From: Palsa-504 sp963705835
Lineage (GTDB): Bacteria > Actinomycetota > Actinomycetes > Streptosporangiales > Streptosporangiaceae
Direction: 5' to 3'
Length of the DNA stretch: 64,000 nucleotides
NCBI GenBank assembly: GCA_963705835.1
Contig: CAVPLC010000050.1
Location: 1 to 64,000, forward strand
The position numbers and the translations under genes were made by a program. Within the stretch, counting starts at the first letter, position 1; each line of letters starts with the position of its first letter. Below the pieces are notes generated by a model. That model was not told the origin of the DNA. It saw nothing but the letters and a program-made list of their open reading frames with translations, and did not search any database. Below are positions 9,487-17,487 of this stretch, piece after piece.

Positions 9487-10500
9487 ATGGTGAGAACCGT
9501 TCCGGGCCGGCCGGGGAGCGTTGGTTCCCCGGCCGGCCCTCCTTCCGGACGTGCGCCGCTCACCATCGGCCAGCGCGGCGCGATCTTCATCAGGCGCCAT
9601 CGGGTGGCCCCGTACCTGCTGCTGCTGCCGTCCGCAGCGGTGATCGCGGCCCTGGTGCTCTGGCCCACCATCCAGATCGCGGAGTTCTCGTTCCAGAACT
9701 ACGGGCTGCAGCAGGAGATCGGGGCCGCGGGCACGCAGTGGGTGGGCCTCGGCAATTACTCGCACATCCTGCACGACCCGGAGTTCTGGCTGTCGCTGCG
9801 GCTGAGCGTGCTATCCGCCGTCGCGATGGTCCCGCTCACGCTCGTGGTCGGCACCCTGGTCGGCCTGCTGCTGAGCCGGCTCGGCCGCAAGATGGCCGCG
9901 TTCGTGTCCTCGGTGTCGGTTCTGGCCTGGGCCACGCCCGCGGTGTCGGCCAGCGTGATCTTCGTCTGGCTCGCCACCCCGGACGGCGGGGTGGTGGACT
10001 GGTTCTTGACCAAGGTGCCGCACTGGCTGGGCGGCGGCGCGCACTGGGCCGGGTTTTCCTGGACGAACGCCGCGCTGCCGGCCTACACGCTGGCCACCGC
10101 CGTGGTGGTCTGGCTGGGCTTCCCGTTCATCGCGGTCAGCGTGCTCGCGGGGCTGCGGACCATACCGACGGAGCTTTTCGAGTCCGCCCGGGTGGACGGC
10201 GCGGGGCCGTGGCGCATCTTCTGGCGGATCACGTACCCGCTGATGCGGCCGATCTTCCAGCTGCTGTTCCTGCTGTCGGTCATCTGGGACTTCGGCGTGT
10301 TCACGCAGGTGTTCATCATCATCGGGGAACTCGGCCAGCGGGACGAGTACAACCTCGGCGTCTACGAGTACGCCACCGCATTCACCCTGCCGCCCGCCTA
10401 CGGCATGGCGTCCGCGCTGGCCTTCATCCTCACGATCATCCTGCTGATCATCACGGTCGGCTACGTGCGGGCGTCGGTCCGGGAGGGGGCGCTGCAATGA
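9487..10500 (+). CDS. Sugar ABC transporter permease, MalF-like
   Basis: Inner-membrane permease of a CUT1 importer, about 337 residues and six predicted helices. The EAA loop that docks the ATPase is visible as ESARVDGAGPWRIFW. It pairs with the next gene, which it overlaps by ATGA at 10497-10500. The annotated ATG at 9487 has no good ribosome site, and a perfect 14-bp hairpin lies at 9504-9539, inside the first codons. The N-terminal 30 residues are low-complexity Gly/Pro/Ser, so the real start may be further down, for example near the first hydrophobic helix at about 9600. No ATPase gene is in this operon. Confidence 0.9.
   Translation: MVRTVPGRPGSVGSPAGPPSGRAPLTIGQRGAIFIRRHRVAPYLLLLPSAAVIAALVLWPTIQIAEFSFQNYGLQQEIGAAGTQWVGLGNYSHILHDPEFWLSLRLSVLSAVAMVPLTLVVGTLVGLLLSRLGRKMAAFVSSVSVLAWATPAVSASVIFVWLATPDGGVVDWFLTKVPHWLGGGAHWAGFSWTNAALPAYTLATAVVVWLGFPFIAVSVLAGLRTIPTELFESARVDGAGPWRIFWRITYPLMRPIFQLLFLLSVIWDFGVFTQVFIIIGELGQRDEYNLGVYEYATAFTLPPAYGMASALAFILTIILLIITVGYVRASVREGALQ
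9504..9539 (+). terminator. 14-bp perfect hairpin after binding-protein gene
   Basis: GGGCCGGCCGGGGA (9504-9517) pairs perfectly with TCCCCGGCCGGCCC (9526-9539) across an 8-base loop. It starts 37 bases after the binding-protein stop. No T-run follows, as is usual in high-GC actinobacteria. It probably acts as an attenuator or 3'-end protector, giving more binding protein than permease. A similar hairpin stands at the same place in the second sugar operon. Confidence 0.75.
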
Positions 10501-11405
10501 CGACCCTGGCCTCCACGCCGTCTACGGTGTCCCCTTCGCCGGGGCGGCAGCGCCGGCGCGTGCTGACCCGGCGGGCGCGCCGGGCCGGGCTGAACCTGCT
10601 CGGGCTGCTGGTCGCGCTGATCACGCTGTTCCCCATCTTCTGGATGGTGTCGACGGCGTTCAAGCCGGCCACCGAGTGGTACTCGCTGACCCCGCATCCG
10701 CTGCCGAGGCATCCGACCCTGGGGAACTTCCGCGCGGTGATCGACGGCAGCGTCGTCGGGCTGCCGTACTGGAACTTCCTGAAGAACAGCCTGTTCGTGA
10801 CCCTGGTGTCGGTTGTCGCGTCCTCCTTGATAGCGCTGCTGGCCGCCGTCGCGCTGGCCAGGTTCCGGTTCAGGTTCCGCACCACGTACCTGATCATGCT
10901 GCTGATCGTGCAGATGCTGCCGCAGCAGGCGCTGGTGATCGCGCTGTTCCTCGACTTCCGGTCGCTGAACCTGCTGGACAGCCTCGTCGGGCTGATCCTG
11001 GTGTACACGGCGTTCGCGCTGCCGGTCACGATCTGGATGCTGCGCAACTTCGTGGCCGCCGTGCCGCGCGAGCTGGAGGAAGCGGCCGCGATCGACGGCG
11101 CGGGGCCGATGACGGTCTTCTGGCGGATCCTGCTGCCGCTGGTGGCCCCGGGTCTGGTGGCGACCAGCGTGTTCGCTTTCGTCTTCGCCTACAACGAGTT
11201 CATCTTCGCGCTGACCTTCCTGAGCACGGACACGGCGAAGTTCACCCTGCCCATCTACGTCCAGTACTTCTACGGCCGGACCGGGGCGAACTGGGGCGCG
11301 ATCATGGCCGCCTCCACGCTGTTCACGGTCCCGGTCCTGGCCTTCTTCCTGCTGGTCCAGCGCCGCCTGCGCGCGGGCCTGATCGCCGGGGCGGTGAAGG
11401 GGTGA
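10497..11405 (+). CDS. Sugar ABC transporter permease, MalG-like
   Basis: Second membrane subunit of the CUT1 importer, 302 residues. It has the MalG layout: first helix LLGLLVALITLFPIFWMV, a periplasmic loop, then the EAA loop EEAAAIDGAGPMTVFWRI and the typical C-terminus LIAGAVKG. The ATG at 10497 overlaps the preceding stop (ATGA), so translation is coupled. Its own stop overlaps the GTG of nagZ in the same manner. With the MalF-like subunit it forms the channel for the sugar delivered by the lipoprotein at 8103. Confidence 0.92.
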   Translation: MTTLASTPSTVSPSPGRQRRRVLTRRARRAGLNLLGLLVALITLFPIFWMVSTAFKPATEWYSLTPHPLPRHPTLGNFRAVIDGSVVGLPYWNFLKNSLFVTLVSVVASSLIALLAAVALARFRFRFRTTYLIMLLIVQMLPQQALVIALFLDFRSLNLLDSLVGLILVYTAFALPVTIWMLRNFVAAVPRELEEAAAIDGAGPMTVFWRILLPLVAPGLVATSVFAFVFAYNEFIFALTFLSTDTAKFTLPIYVQYFYGRTGANWGAIMAASTLFTVPVLAFFLLVQRRLRAGLIAGAVKG

Positions 11406-12946
11406 CCACGCTGGAGACGGGCGCGGACCCGGCCCTGGCCCGGCTGGCGGATGCGATTCTCATCCCGCCGTTCCCCGGGCGGTCGGCGCCGCGCTGGATC
11501 CTCGAGGCGCTCTCGCGGGGCCTGGCGGGGGTGACGCTCTTCGGCCCGAACATCGCCGCACCGGACCAGGTGACCGCGCTGACCGCCGCGCTGCGGTCGG
11601 CCTCGGCCTCTGCCTCTGCGGATCCGGTGATCGCGATCGACGAGGAGGGCGGCGACGTGACCCGGGTGGCGTACGCCGACGGCAGCCCGTACCCGGGGAA
11701 TGCGGCGCTCGGCGCGGTCGACGATACCGCCCTGACCCGGTCGGTGTACCACGCCATCGGGGCCGACCTGGCCGCGCTGGGGATCAACTTCGACCTCGCG
11801 CCGTGCGCCGACGTGCTCGGCTCGGCGGACAGCCCTGCCGTCGGCACCCGCTCGTTCGGCGCCGACACGGACCTGGTGTCGCGGCACACGGCCGCCGCGG
11901 TGGCCGGCCTGCAGGGTGCGGGCGTGGCCGCGTGCGCCAAGCACTTTCCCGGACACGGCCGGACGGACACCGACTCGCACCACGCGATCGCCACCATCGA
12001 GGGCGGCCTGGCCGAGCTGCGCCAGCGTGACCTGCCGCCGTTCGCGGCCGCGATCAGGGCCGGGATCATCGCCATCATGCCCAGCCACCTGCGCGTGCCC
12101 GAGCTGACCGGCGACCTGCCCGCCACGGTGTCCAGCGCCGCGATCACCGGCCTGCTGCGCGGCGAGCTCGGCTTCACCGGCGTGATCGTCTCCGACGCGC
12201 TGGAGATGCGGGCGACCAGGGACAGGTTCGGCGTGCCCGGGGCCGCGGTGCTCGCCGTGGCGGCCGGCACCGACCTGCTGTGCCTGGGCCGGGACGGCGA
12301 GGAAGACGAGTATCTGGCCGTCCGCGAGGCCCTGGTCGCCGCGGTCCGCGACGGCACGATCGCCGGGGCGCGGCTGGAGGATGCCGCCGATCGGGTCGCG
12401 CGCCTGCGCGGGGGCCTGGCGCGCGCCCGGTTCCCGGAGCCAGCCGGCGACGGCGAGCCCGGTGGAAACGGCGAGTCCGGCGGGGACGGCGTGGGCCTGG
12501 CCGCGGCCCGGCGCGCGGTGCGCAGGTCGGGCCCGCGACAGGCACTCCGCCGTCCCTTGATCATCGAGATCGAGCCGCGCGAGAACATCGCGGCGGGCCA
12601 GTTCGGGTGGGGCCTGGGCCCGTGGGCGCCGGCCGGGAGCATCAGCCGCGTGCACCTGGTCGACGGACCCGGCGGCGTGCGCCAGGGCGACGGACCGGAC
12701 GGGATCGCCACGGGCATCCTGGACGCGGCCGGAGGGCGCTCGCTGGTGGTCGTGGTCCGCGACGCGCACCGGGACGCCAACACGCGGTCACTGGTCGGCG
12801 CGCTGCTGGCGGCGCGGCCCGATACCGTGCTGGTGGAGATGGGGCTGCCGCTCTGGTCACCGCCGGACGGCACCTCCTACCTGGCCACCTACGGCGCCTC
12901 CCGGGCCAGCGCCCAGGCCGCCGCCGAGCTGCTCGGCCTGGCTTAG
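11402..12946 (+). CDS. nagZ: Family 3 glycoside hydrolase, beta-N-acetylhexosaminidase
   Basis: GH3 enzyme of 514 residues. It carries the NagZ signature loop KHFPGHGRTDTDSHH, whose His-Asp dyad is the general acid/base of N-acetylglucosaminidases, and the nucleophile strand VIVSDALEM. The (beta/alpha)8 domain covers roughly residues 1-340. A Gly-rich spacer (GDGEPGGNGESGGDG) and a second alpha/beta domain follow. It would remove terminal GlcNAc from chitobiose or muropeptides. No signal peptide is seen, so it acts in the cytoplasm on imported sugar. The GTG start overlaps the permease stop (GTGA), making it the last gene of the ROK-controlled operon. It ends four bases into the convergent membrane-protein gene. 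Confidence 0.9.
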   Translation: MTTLETGADPALARLADAILIPPFPGRSAPRWILEALSRGLAGVTLFGPNIAAPDQVTALTAALRSASASASADPVIAIDEEGGDVTRVAYADGSPYPGNAALGAVDDTALTRSVYHAIGADLAALGINFDLAPCADVLGSADSPAVGTRSFGADTDLVSRHTAAAVAGLQGAGVAACAKHFPGHGRTDTDSHHAIATIEGGLAELRQRDLPPFAAAIRAGIIAIMPSHLRVPELTGDLPATVSSAAITGLLRGELGFTGVIVSDALEMRATRDRFGVPGAAVLAVAAGTDLLCLGRDGEEDEYLAVREALVAAVRDGTIAGARLEDAADRVARLRGGLARARFPEPAGDGEPGGNGESGGDGVGLAAARRAVRRSGPRQALRRPLIIEIEPRENIAAGQFGWGLGPWAPAGSISRVHLVDGPGGVRQGDGPDGIATGILDAAGGRSLVVVVRDAHRDANTRSLVGALLAARPDTVLVEMGLPLWSPPDGTSYLATYGASRASAQAAAELLGLA

Positions 12947-14439
12947 GGCCATAAACGGCGAAGGCTCGCGCACGGGATGGCCGTCCAGACACCAGGTCCG
13001 ACCCGTTCGCGGATAACGCCGTCCGGCTTGGGCTGGCAGGCGTACAGCCACGCGGTCGCCGTCGGCGGCCAGTTGGTCACGTTGCTCCGGTTGCCCTGGT
13101 AGCGGAAGTCGGTGACCCAGCCGACCGACAAGACCCCAGCCAGGGCCGTGACCGCGGCGACGGTCTGCAGCCTGTGCTGCCTGTGGCTGATGAACGAGCC
13201 GACCGCAACGATTACGGCGGCCTCGATGAGGAAGATGGGAAGCGTGGTATACCGGGAACCGGCCTCGCCTTTCTCCGTGGCTGCGGTTATCGTCACATTC
13301 GACTGCAGGGTCGCGCCGAATGCGGTGAACAGCAAACCGGTGATCAGGGACGCCGCCACGAACACCCGGGCCCGCCCGCGCTGGGTGATCAGGGCCCACA
13401 GGAAGACGACCGCCAGGATTGCGCCGACGATCAGCGTGGCGCCGTTTCGCCCGGCGAGCGACTGCAGCCGCCAGGCCAGGTGCCAGCCGAGGGCGGGCAG
13501 CACCACGCCGTGGCCGTAGAAGGCGAGCACCTGGCCGGGTGAGGCCGGGTGAGCCGCCCGGGACTGGGCGCTGCCCAAGTTGCTCACGACGTAGGGCACC
13601 TGCAGCAGGCAGCCGACTGCCCAGCCCGCGGTCACCGCGTGCTCGCGCAGCCGGGGCAAGGCGATGACGCGGGCCAGCAGCAACGGCGCGAAGACCACGC
13701 TCATCGTGGTGGAAGCGGCCGTGAACAAGCCGACGGCTGCCGCGCCGGCCATCCCCGCGCGCGTTCGCGGGCGCCACAGCACGGCCCAGAACAGCGCGAA
13801 CAGCAGGTACCAGGGGGTGCCGGCGGCGCTGTCGGCGATCTCAAGCTGCGCGACGGGCAGCAGCACGACGGCCAGGGCGAGCAGGAATCGCAGCACCGGG
13901 GAGCGGACGTGCCCCGCGCTCACATGGAAGATGAACAGCGCGCATCCGGCGGTGACGAGCGCCCCGATGATCGCGAAGGCGGCCGCCGCGTCGCGCAGCG
14001 GCAGATAGGACACGAACTGGGCGATCAGCCGCGGGACGAGCTCGATGTACCCCCCGTCCGGGAGCAGCAGGGGCCAGGGGTGCTGGAGCGCCTGCACCAG
14101 GAAGACACCCAGATCCTCGGCGTAGATACCGTCCCAGGCCGGGACCGGAGTGCTCGGGACGCGCAAGGCGGGAACCGGGGTGCTCGGCACGCCCCAGGCC
14201 GGGACCGGGGTGCTCGGGACGCGCACCAGCATCACGAGGACCCCGACGGAGACCGCGGCGACCAGAAGAACGGCGGACAGGCTTCGCGGCACGCGCCGGG
14301 GCACCGGCTCCGCGGGCTCCGGGAACAGCTCCCCCAGCACTCCGACGGCACGGCGCGCGAACGACGGGCGCTGCGGTGGAGCCCGCTGCTGTGATGGAGC
14401 CTGTCCAGTCACCTCGGACAGGTCGCGCCGAGTAGTCAC
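12943..14439 (-). CDS. Polytopic membrane protein, GT-C-like, unknown
   Basis: Integral membrane protein of 498 residues with about ten hydrophobic segments. After a basic, Pro-rich cytoplasmic N-terminus and the first helix (VLLVAAVSVGVLVMLV) comes a large extracytoplasmic loop with an acidic pair (YAEDLGVF). That layout resembles lipid-linked-sugar glycosyltransferases of the GT-C fold, but no motif proves it. The loop holds a three-copy decapeptide repeat, VPSTPVPAWG/VPSTPVPALR/VPSTPVPAWD, encoded by a 30-base minisatellite at about 14131-14224. The C-terminus is a short extracellular tail with two cysteines. The upstream neighbour is a Wzz-like protein, so a role in cell-surface polysaccharide is possible. 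Confidence 0.7.
   Translation of the reverse strand: MTTRRDLSEVTGQAPSQQRAPPQRPSFARRAVGVLGELFPEPAEPVPRRVPRSLSAVLLVAAVSVGVLVMLVRVPSTPVPAWGVPSTPVPALRVPSTPVPAWDGIYAEDLGVFLVQALQHPWPLLLPDGGYIELVPRLIAQFVSYLPLRDAAAAFAIIGALVTAGCALFIFHVSAGHVRSPVLRFLLALAVVLLPVAQLEIADSAAGTPWYLLFALFWAVLWRPRTRAGMAGAAAVGLFTAASTTMSVVFAPLLLARVIALPRLREHAVTAGWAVGCLLQVPYVVSNLGSAQSRAAHPASPGQVLAFYGHGVVLPALGWHLAWRLQSLAGRNGATLIVGAILAVVFLWALITQRGRARVFVAASLITGLLFTAFGATLQSNVTITAATEKGEAGSRYTTLPIFLIEAAVIVAVGSFISHRQHRLQTVAAVTALAGVLSVGWVTDFRYQGNRSNVTNWPPTATAWLYACQPKPDGVIRERVGPGVWTAIPCASLRRLWP
14131..14224. repeat. In-frame 30-base minisatellite, 3 copies
   Basis: Three imperfect 30-base units each contain CCGGGACCGGGGTGCTCGG or a close variant. 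They encode the repeated decapeptide VPSTPVPA(W/L)x in the first outer loop of the membrane protein. The unit length is a multiple of three, so copy number can change without a frameshift. Confidence 0.8.
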
Positions 14440-14666
14440 AAACCCGAACGCCTCTCGTCAGGCGGCGCCATAGGTGTGCAAGACCCTATCACTCACGCGG
14501 CGGTCGCTAACGATCACCAATGGTGGCGGTTACTTAGGTCAGCCCGGTCTTGGCCAGGAAGCCGTCGGGGAGGCCGGGCCGGTACGGGCGGTGCCCGGGG
14601 TCCTAGGCCCCAATCGTCGCCGAGATCAGGCCGCGCACGCGCCGGCCCGCGGGTAGAACCTCGCCT
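14440..14666. other. Intergenic gap without recognisable gene
   Basis: These 227 bases separate the membrane protein from the Wzz-like gene, both on the minus strand. The region must contain the promoter of the former. Short plus-strand ORFs here have no ribosome site or family resemblance. I see no tRNA or clear terminator. Confidence 0.4.
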
Positions 14667-15248
14667 CTACCTCAGGATGGAGAATCGCCGGCCTAGCAGG
14701 GCTGCGGCGACGCCGGCCAGCAGGCCCGATAGCAGGCCGAGCCCCGCGCCGTCGAGCAGCCGCGCAGACCCGGCCGTGCCGGTGGCGGTCGTGGCGGGCT
14801 GGAGCAACTGCGCGGCGGCTTGCCCGGCCGGGTCGGCCGCGGAATCGACCGGGTCGGCCGCGGAATCGGCGGAGGCGATGTAGTTATCCGCCTCGGCGTT
14901 GGCGGCGGCCTCGGCCTGGGCAGCGGTCCCGGCGGTGGCGCTCACGGATATGACAGATGGCGTCAGGCTCTCGACCTGGACTTGGCCCTTCGCCGGGACG
15001 CCCGACGCAGACGGGCCGAGGTCCGTGCTGTCCAGCAACGAGCCCTGGTCTGCGATCGCGGCCGTGGAGCGGTGACAGCCACCCGACGTCTGGAGCGCGA
15101 CCAGCGCGGTGCTGGTAACCGTCGCCGGGCTGAACGCGGCCGCCGCGGGCCCGGCGATCAGGCCCGTTAGGACCGCGACGCCGATCAGGATCGCGTACCG
15201 CCGACCGCTCCGAAGGGGCCGGTACAGGTCCGGTGCTGACTGGCTCAT
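14667..15248 (-). CDS. Wzz-like two-helix membrane protein
   Basis: Protein of 193 residues with one N-terminal helix (YAILIGVAVLTGLIAG), an extracytoplasmic middle part, and one C-terminal helix (LGLLSGLLAGVAAALLG) just before the end RRFSILR. This hairpin layout, with the paired helices near both termini, is that of polysaccharide chain-length regulators (Wzz/CapA/YveK type). The middle part is Ala-rich and has a short duplicated DSAADP segment (about residues 140-155). The start is ATG 15248 with CGGAGG upstream. No tyrosine-kinase partner is visible. It may act with the neighbouring polytopic membrane protein, but the function is inferred from topology only. Confidence 0.6.
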   Translation of the reverse strand: MSQSAPDLYRPLRSGRRYAILIGVAVLTGLIAGPAAAAFSPATVTSTALVALQTSGGCHRSTAAIADQGSLLDSTDLGPSASGVPAKGQVQVESLTPSVISVSATAGTAAQAEAAANAEADNYIASADSAADPVDSAADPAGQAAAQLLQPATTATGTAGSARLLDGAGLGLLSGLLAGVAAALLGRRFSILR

Positions 15249-15376
15249 CAGGCCTCCGCGTCGGTCCGGGCGCGCCGACGGCCCGGCACCGACTGCCCAC
15301 CATGATACGACCGGCCGCGTCGGTTCGGCAGGGCCGCACGCCAATGCGAGAAAATCTATGGGGAACGTGCATAATC

Positions 15377-15832
15377 ATGGTCATGCGACTGTCAGCCCGG
15401 GCCGACTATGCGCTGCGCGCCGCCATCGAGCTCGCCGCGGCCGGTCCCGGTCACGTCACCGCCGATCAGCTCGCCCGCGCGCAGCAGATACCAGGGAAGT
15501 TCCTTGAGACGATCCTGACCCAGCTCCGGCGGGCCGGGCTCATCCGCAGCCAGCGCGGACCGGAGGGCGGCTTCTGGCTGGCCCGGCCGGCGAGCGAGAT
15601 CTCCCTGGCGGACATCATCCGGGTCATCGACGGGCAACTGACCGGCGTGCGGGGCGAGCGGCCGGAAAACGTCATCTATCCCGGGGTGGCCGAACCCCTG
15701 CAGCAGGTGTGGATCGCGCTGCGCGCCAACGAGCGGGCCGTGCTGGAGCAGGTCACGCTGGCCGACATCGTGTCAGGCGAGTTGCCCGACGTCGTGCGTC
15801 ACCTGACGGAGAACCCCCGGGCCTGGGTCTGA
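15377..15832 (+). CDS. Rrf2-family transcriptional regulator
   Basis: Small dimeric winged-helix regulator of 151 residues. It has the Rrf2 core: MRLSARADYALRA at the N-terminus, the recognition region AQQIPGKFLETILTQLRRAG, and the wing SQRGPEGGFWLARP. The three cysteines that bind an Fe-S cluster in IscR, NsrR and RsrR are all absent (no cysteine in the protein). It must therefore sense something else or act constitutively. Start ATG 15377 has GGGGAAC upstream; ATG 15383 is an alternative. It is divergent from the Wzz-like gene and convergent with clgR. Its target is unknown. Confidence 0.85.
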   Translation: MVMRLSARADYALRAAIELAAAGPGHVTADQLARAQQIPGKFLETILTQLRRAGLIRSQRGPEGGFWLARPASEISLADIIRVIDGQLTGVRGERPENVIYPGVAEPLQQVWIALRANERAVLEQVTLADIVSGELPDVVRHLTENPRAWV

Positions 15833-15836
15833 ACCC

Positions 15837-16265
15837 TTAGACCGGCACCATGTCGGTGACGTCGGTGCCGAAGCGCGGCCCGGGCTCGGCAAAGCCGAGC
15901 GCCGCCTCGGAGTCCGGATCGATCGCGGCGATCGAGACGAAACGCGGCTCGGTCGGCGCGCTGGCGCCTGCCTTGGCCGGCACCCGCAGGCCCGGCTCCC
16001 TCGGCATGGCCAGCACGGGCTCGTGCTGGAGCTCGGCGAGGGCGAAGTTGTCCGAGACCTCACGGAAAACCTGGGACAGCGGCGTGCCCAGAGCGCCGCA
16101 GATCGCGGCGAGCAGCTCGGACGAGGCTTCCTTCTGCCCGCGCTCGACCTCGGAGAGATAGCCAAGAGAGACGCGAGCCGACGCCGAGACCTCACGCAGC
16201 GTGCGACCCTGCCGCAGGCGCAGCCGGCGTAGCACATCACCTAGCAGCTGACGGAGCAGAACCAT
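15837..16265 (-). CDS. clgR: Clp-gene regulator ClgR (XRE family)
   Basis: Transcriptional activator of 142 residues. The N-terminal helix-turn-helix (about 7-65) reads RLRQGRTLREVSASARVSLGYLSEVERGQKEAS, which I break here as the XRE core, with LSEVERGQKEAS typical of ClgR. The C-terminal tail ends in hydrophobic residues (DMVPV), as in ClgR proteins turned over by ClpP. In actinobacteria ClgR activates clpP, clpC and related protease genes under proteolytic stress. The start is ATG 16265 with GAAGGGA upstream. Gene order (pgsA and ftsK nearby) matches the mycobacterial clgR region, which supports the call. The upstream region has a GTTCGC half-site, but I cannot show a full ClgR box. Confidence 0.85.
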   Translation of the reverse strand: MVLLRQLLGDVLRRLRLRQGRTLREVSASARVSLGYLSEVERGQKEASSELLAAICGALGTPLSQVFREVSDNFALAELQHEPVLAMPREPGLRVPAKAGASAPTEPRFVSIAAIDPDSEAALGFAEPGPRFGTDVTDMVPV

Positions 16266-16377
16266 GGTCGCACTCCCTTCCCCGAGGCCGACCCCCGACA
16301 CTTTCCAACGTACCTGGCATAACGGCTGGTTTGCGAGATCATTTCCTCCCGTGTTCGCTGCCAACGTAACGCTGTAA

Positions 16378-16890
16378 TCAGTCCGTCTCTTCCCGGAGCC
16401 TGCCGAGCAGCAAGCCGAGGGCGTGCTCCACTGTCAGTCTACGTATCTGATGCCTGTCTCCGCGTAGCGCGATCGTGCGCACCACCGTGTCGTCCGCGGC
16501 GCTCACGGCGATGTGCGCCGTGCCCACCGGCTGGCCGTCCGCGGGCTCCGGGCCCGCCACTCCGGTGGTCGCCACCCCGTAGGTCGCGCCGAGCCGGCTC
16601 CTGACCCCGTCGGCCATGGCCGCGGCCACCGGGGCGTACACCGCGCCGTGCCGGGCCAGCATGAGCTGGTCCACGCCGAGCAGCACCGCCTTGAGCTCGG
16701 TGGCGTAGGCGACCACGCCGCCCCGGAAGGAGGCGGAGGACCCCGGTATGTCGGTGAGCGCGGCGGCGACCAGGCCGCCGGTCAGCGATTCGGCCACGGC
16801 GACGGTGTGGCCGCGGTCCTGCAGCCGGGCCAGCACCTGCCCGGCCAGGTCGTGCGCGTCCTCGCCCGCGGCGGCCCACCCCACGACCAC
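16378..16890 (-). CDS. pncC: CinA C-terminal-type nicotinamide-nucleotide amidase
   Basis: Protein of 170 residues, the stand-alone CinA C-terminal domain. Markers are VAVAESLTGGLVAAALTDIPG, SFRGGVVAYATELK and the VATTGVAGPEPADGQPVGT loop. Members with activity deamidate nicotinamide mononucleotide to nicotinate mononucleotide in NAD recycling. The catalytic Ser/Thr-Gly region (ESLTGG) is intact. The GTG start has GAGGGAGG upstream. It sits 30 bases after pgsA in the same direction, as in many actinobacteria, between pgsA and clgR. Confidence 0.88.
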   Translation of the reverse strand: MVVGWAAAGEDAHDLAGQVLARLQDRGHTVAVAESLTGGLVAAALTDIPGSSASFRGGVVAYATELKAVLLGVDQLMLARHGAVYAPVAAAMADGVRSRLGATYGVATTGVAGPEPADGQPVGTAHIAVSAADDTVVRTIALRGDRHQIRRLTVEHALGLLLGRLREETD

Positions 16891-16920
16891 GATCGCGCCT
16901 CCCTCGGGTCAATCACCCGC

Positions 16921-17487
16921 TCACTGGCCCGCGGCCGGCTCCGAACGGCGCAGCCGCATTGCCTGCTGAACATAGTCGACACCGGTCACCAGGGTGACGA
17001 CAACCGCCGCGGCCATGAACAGCGCGCGGACGATGCCCGGCGGGCTGAGAGTGGGCGGCAGTATGTACAGGCAGATCGCGATGACCTGGAGGAGGGTCTT
17101 GAGCTTGCCGCCCCGGCTGGCCGCGATCACGCCGCGGCGGATGACCCAGAACCGCAGCGCGGTCACGCCGATCTCCCGGAACATGATCACCCCGGTGACC
17201 CACCAGGGCAGCTCGCCCAGGGCCGACAGGCAGACCAGGGCGGCCCCGGTGAGCGCCTTGTCGGCCACCGGGTCGGCGATCTTGCCGAAGTCGGTCACCA
17301 GCCCGCGGCTGCGCGCCAGCCGCCCGTCGAGCACGTCGGTGGCCGAGGCGACGCAGAACGTGGCCAGCGCGGCCAGCCGCCAGGCCGTTCCGCCCGCGAG
17401 CAGGCAGACGATGAACACCGGAATCAGGAGGAGGCGGACTACGGTGAGCGCGTTGGCTACGTTCCAGAGCCCGACCTCGCTGGTCAC
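16921..17487 (-). CDS. pgsA: CDP-diacylglycerol-glycerol-3-phosphate phosphatidyltransferase
   Basis: Membrane enzyme of 188 residues that makes phosphatidylglycerol phosphate from CDP-diacylglycerol and glycerol 3-phosphate. The CDP-alcohol phosphotransferase motif is complete: DVLDGRLARSRG followed by DFGKIADPVAD, giving D-x2-DG-x2-AR-x8-G-x3-D-x3-D. Several hydrophobic helices flank it. The GTG start at 17487 overlaps the rimO stop by GTGA, so the two are translationally coupled. The C-terminus is polar and ends before cinA with a 30-base gap. Confidence 0.9.
   Translation of the reverse strand: MTSEVGLWNVANALTVVRLLLIPVFIVCLLAGGTAWRLAALATFCVASATDVLDGRLARSRGLVTDFGKIADPVADKALTGAALVCLSALGELPWWVTGVIMFREIGVTALRFWVIRRGVIAASRGGKLKTLLQVIAICLYILPPTLSPPGIVRALFMAAAVVVTLVTGVDYVQQAMRLRRSEPAAGQ

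Noticed and set aside
14474..14883. Small plus-strand ORFs between the membrane protein and the Wzz-like gene
   Set aside because: No ribosome sites, biased Arg/Pro/Ala composition and overlap with the Wzz-like gene on the other strand.
16340..16375. ClgR-type operator upstream of clgR
   Set aside because: Only one GTTCGC half-site is visible; the second half at the required spacing is not matched, so I did not list it as a feature.
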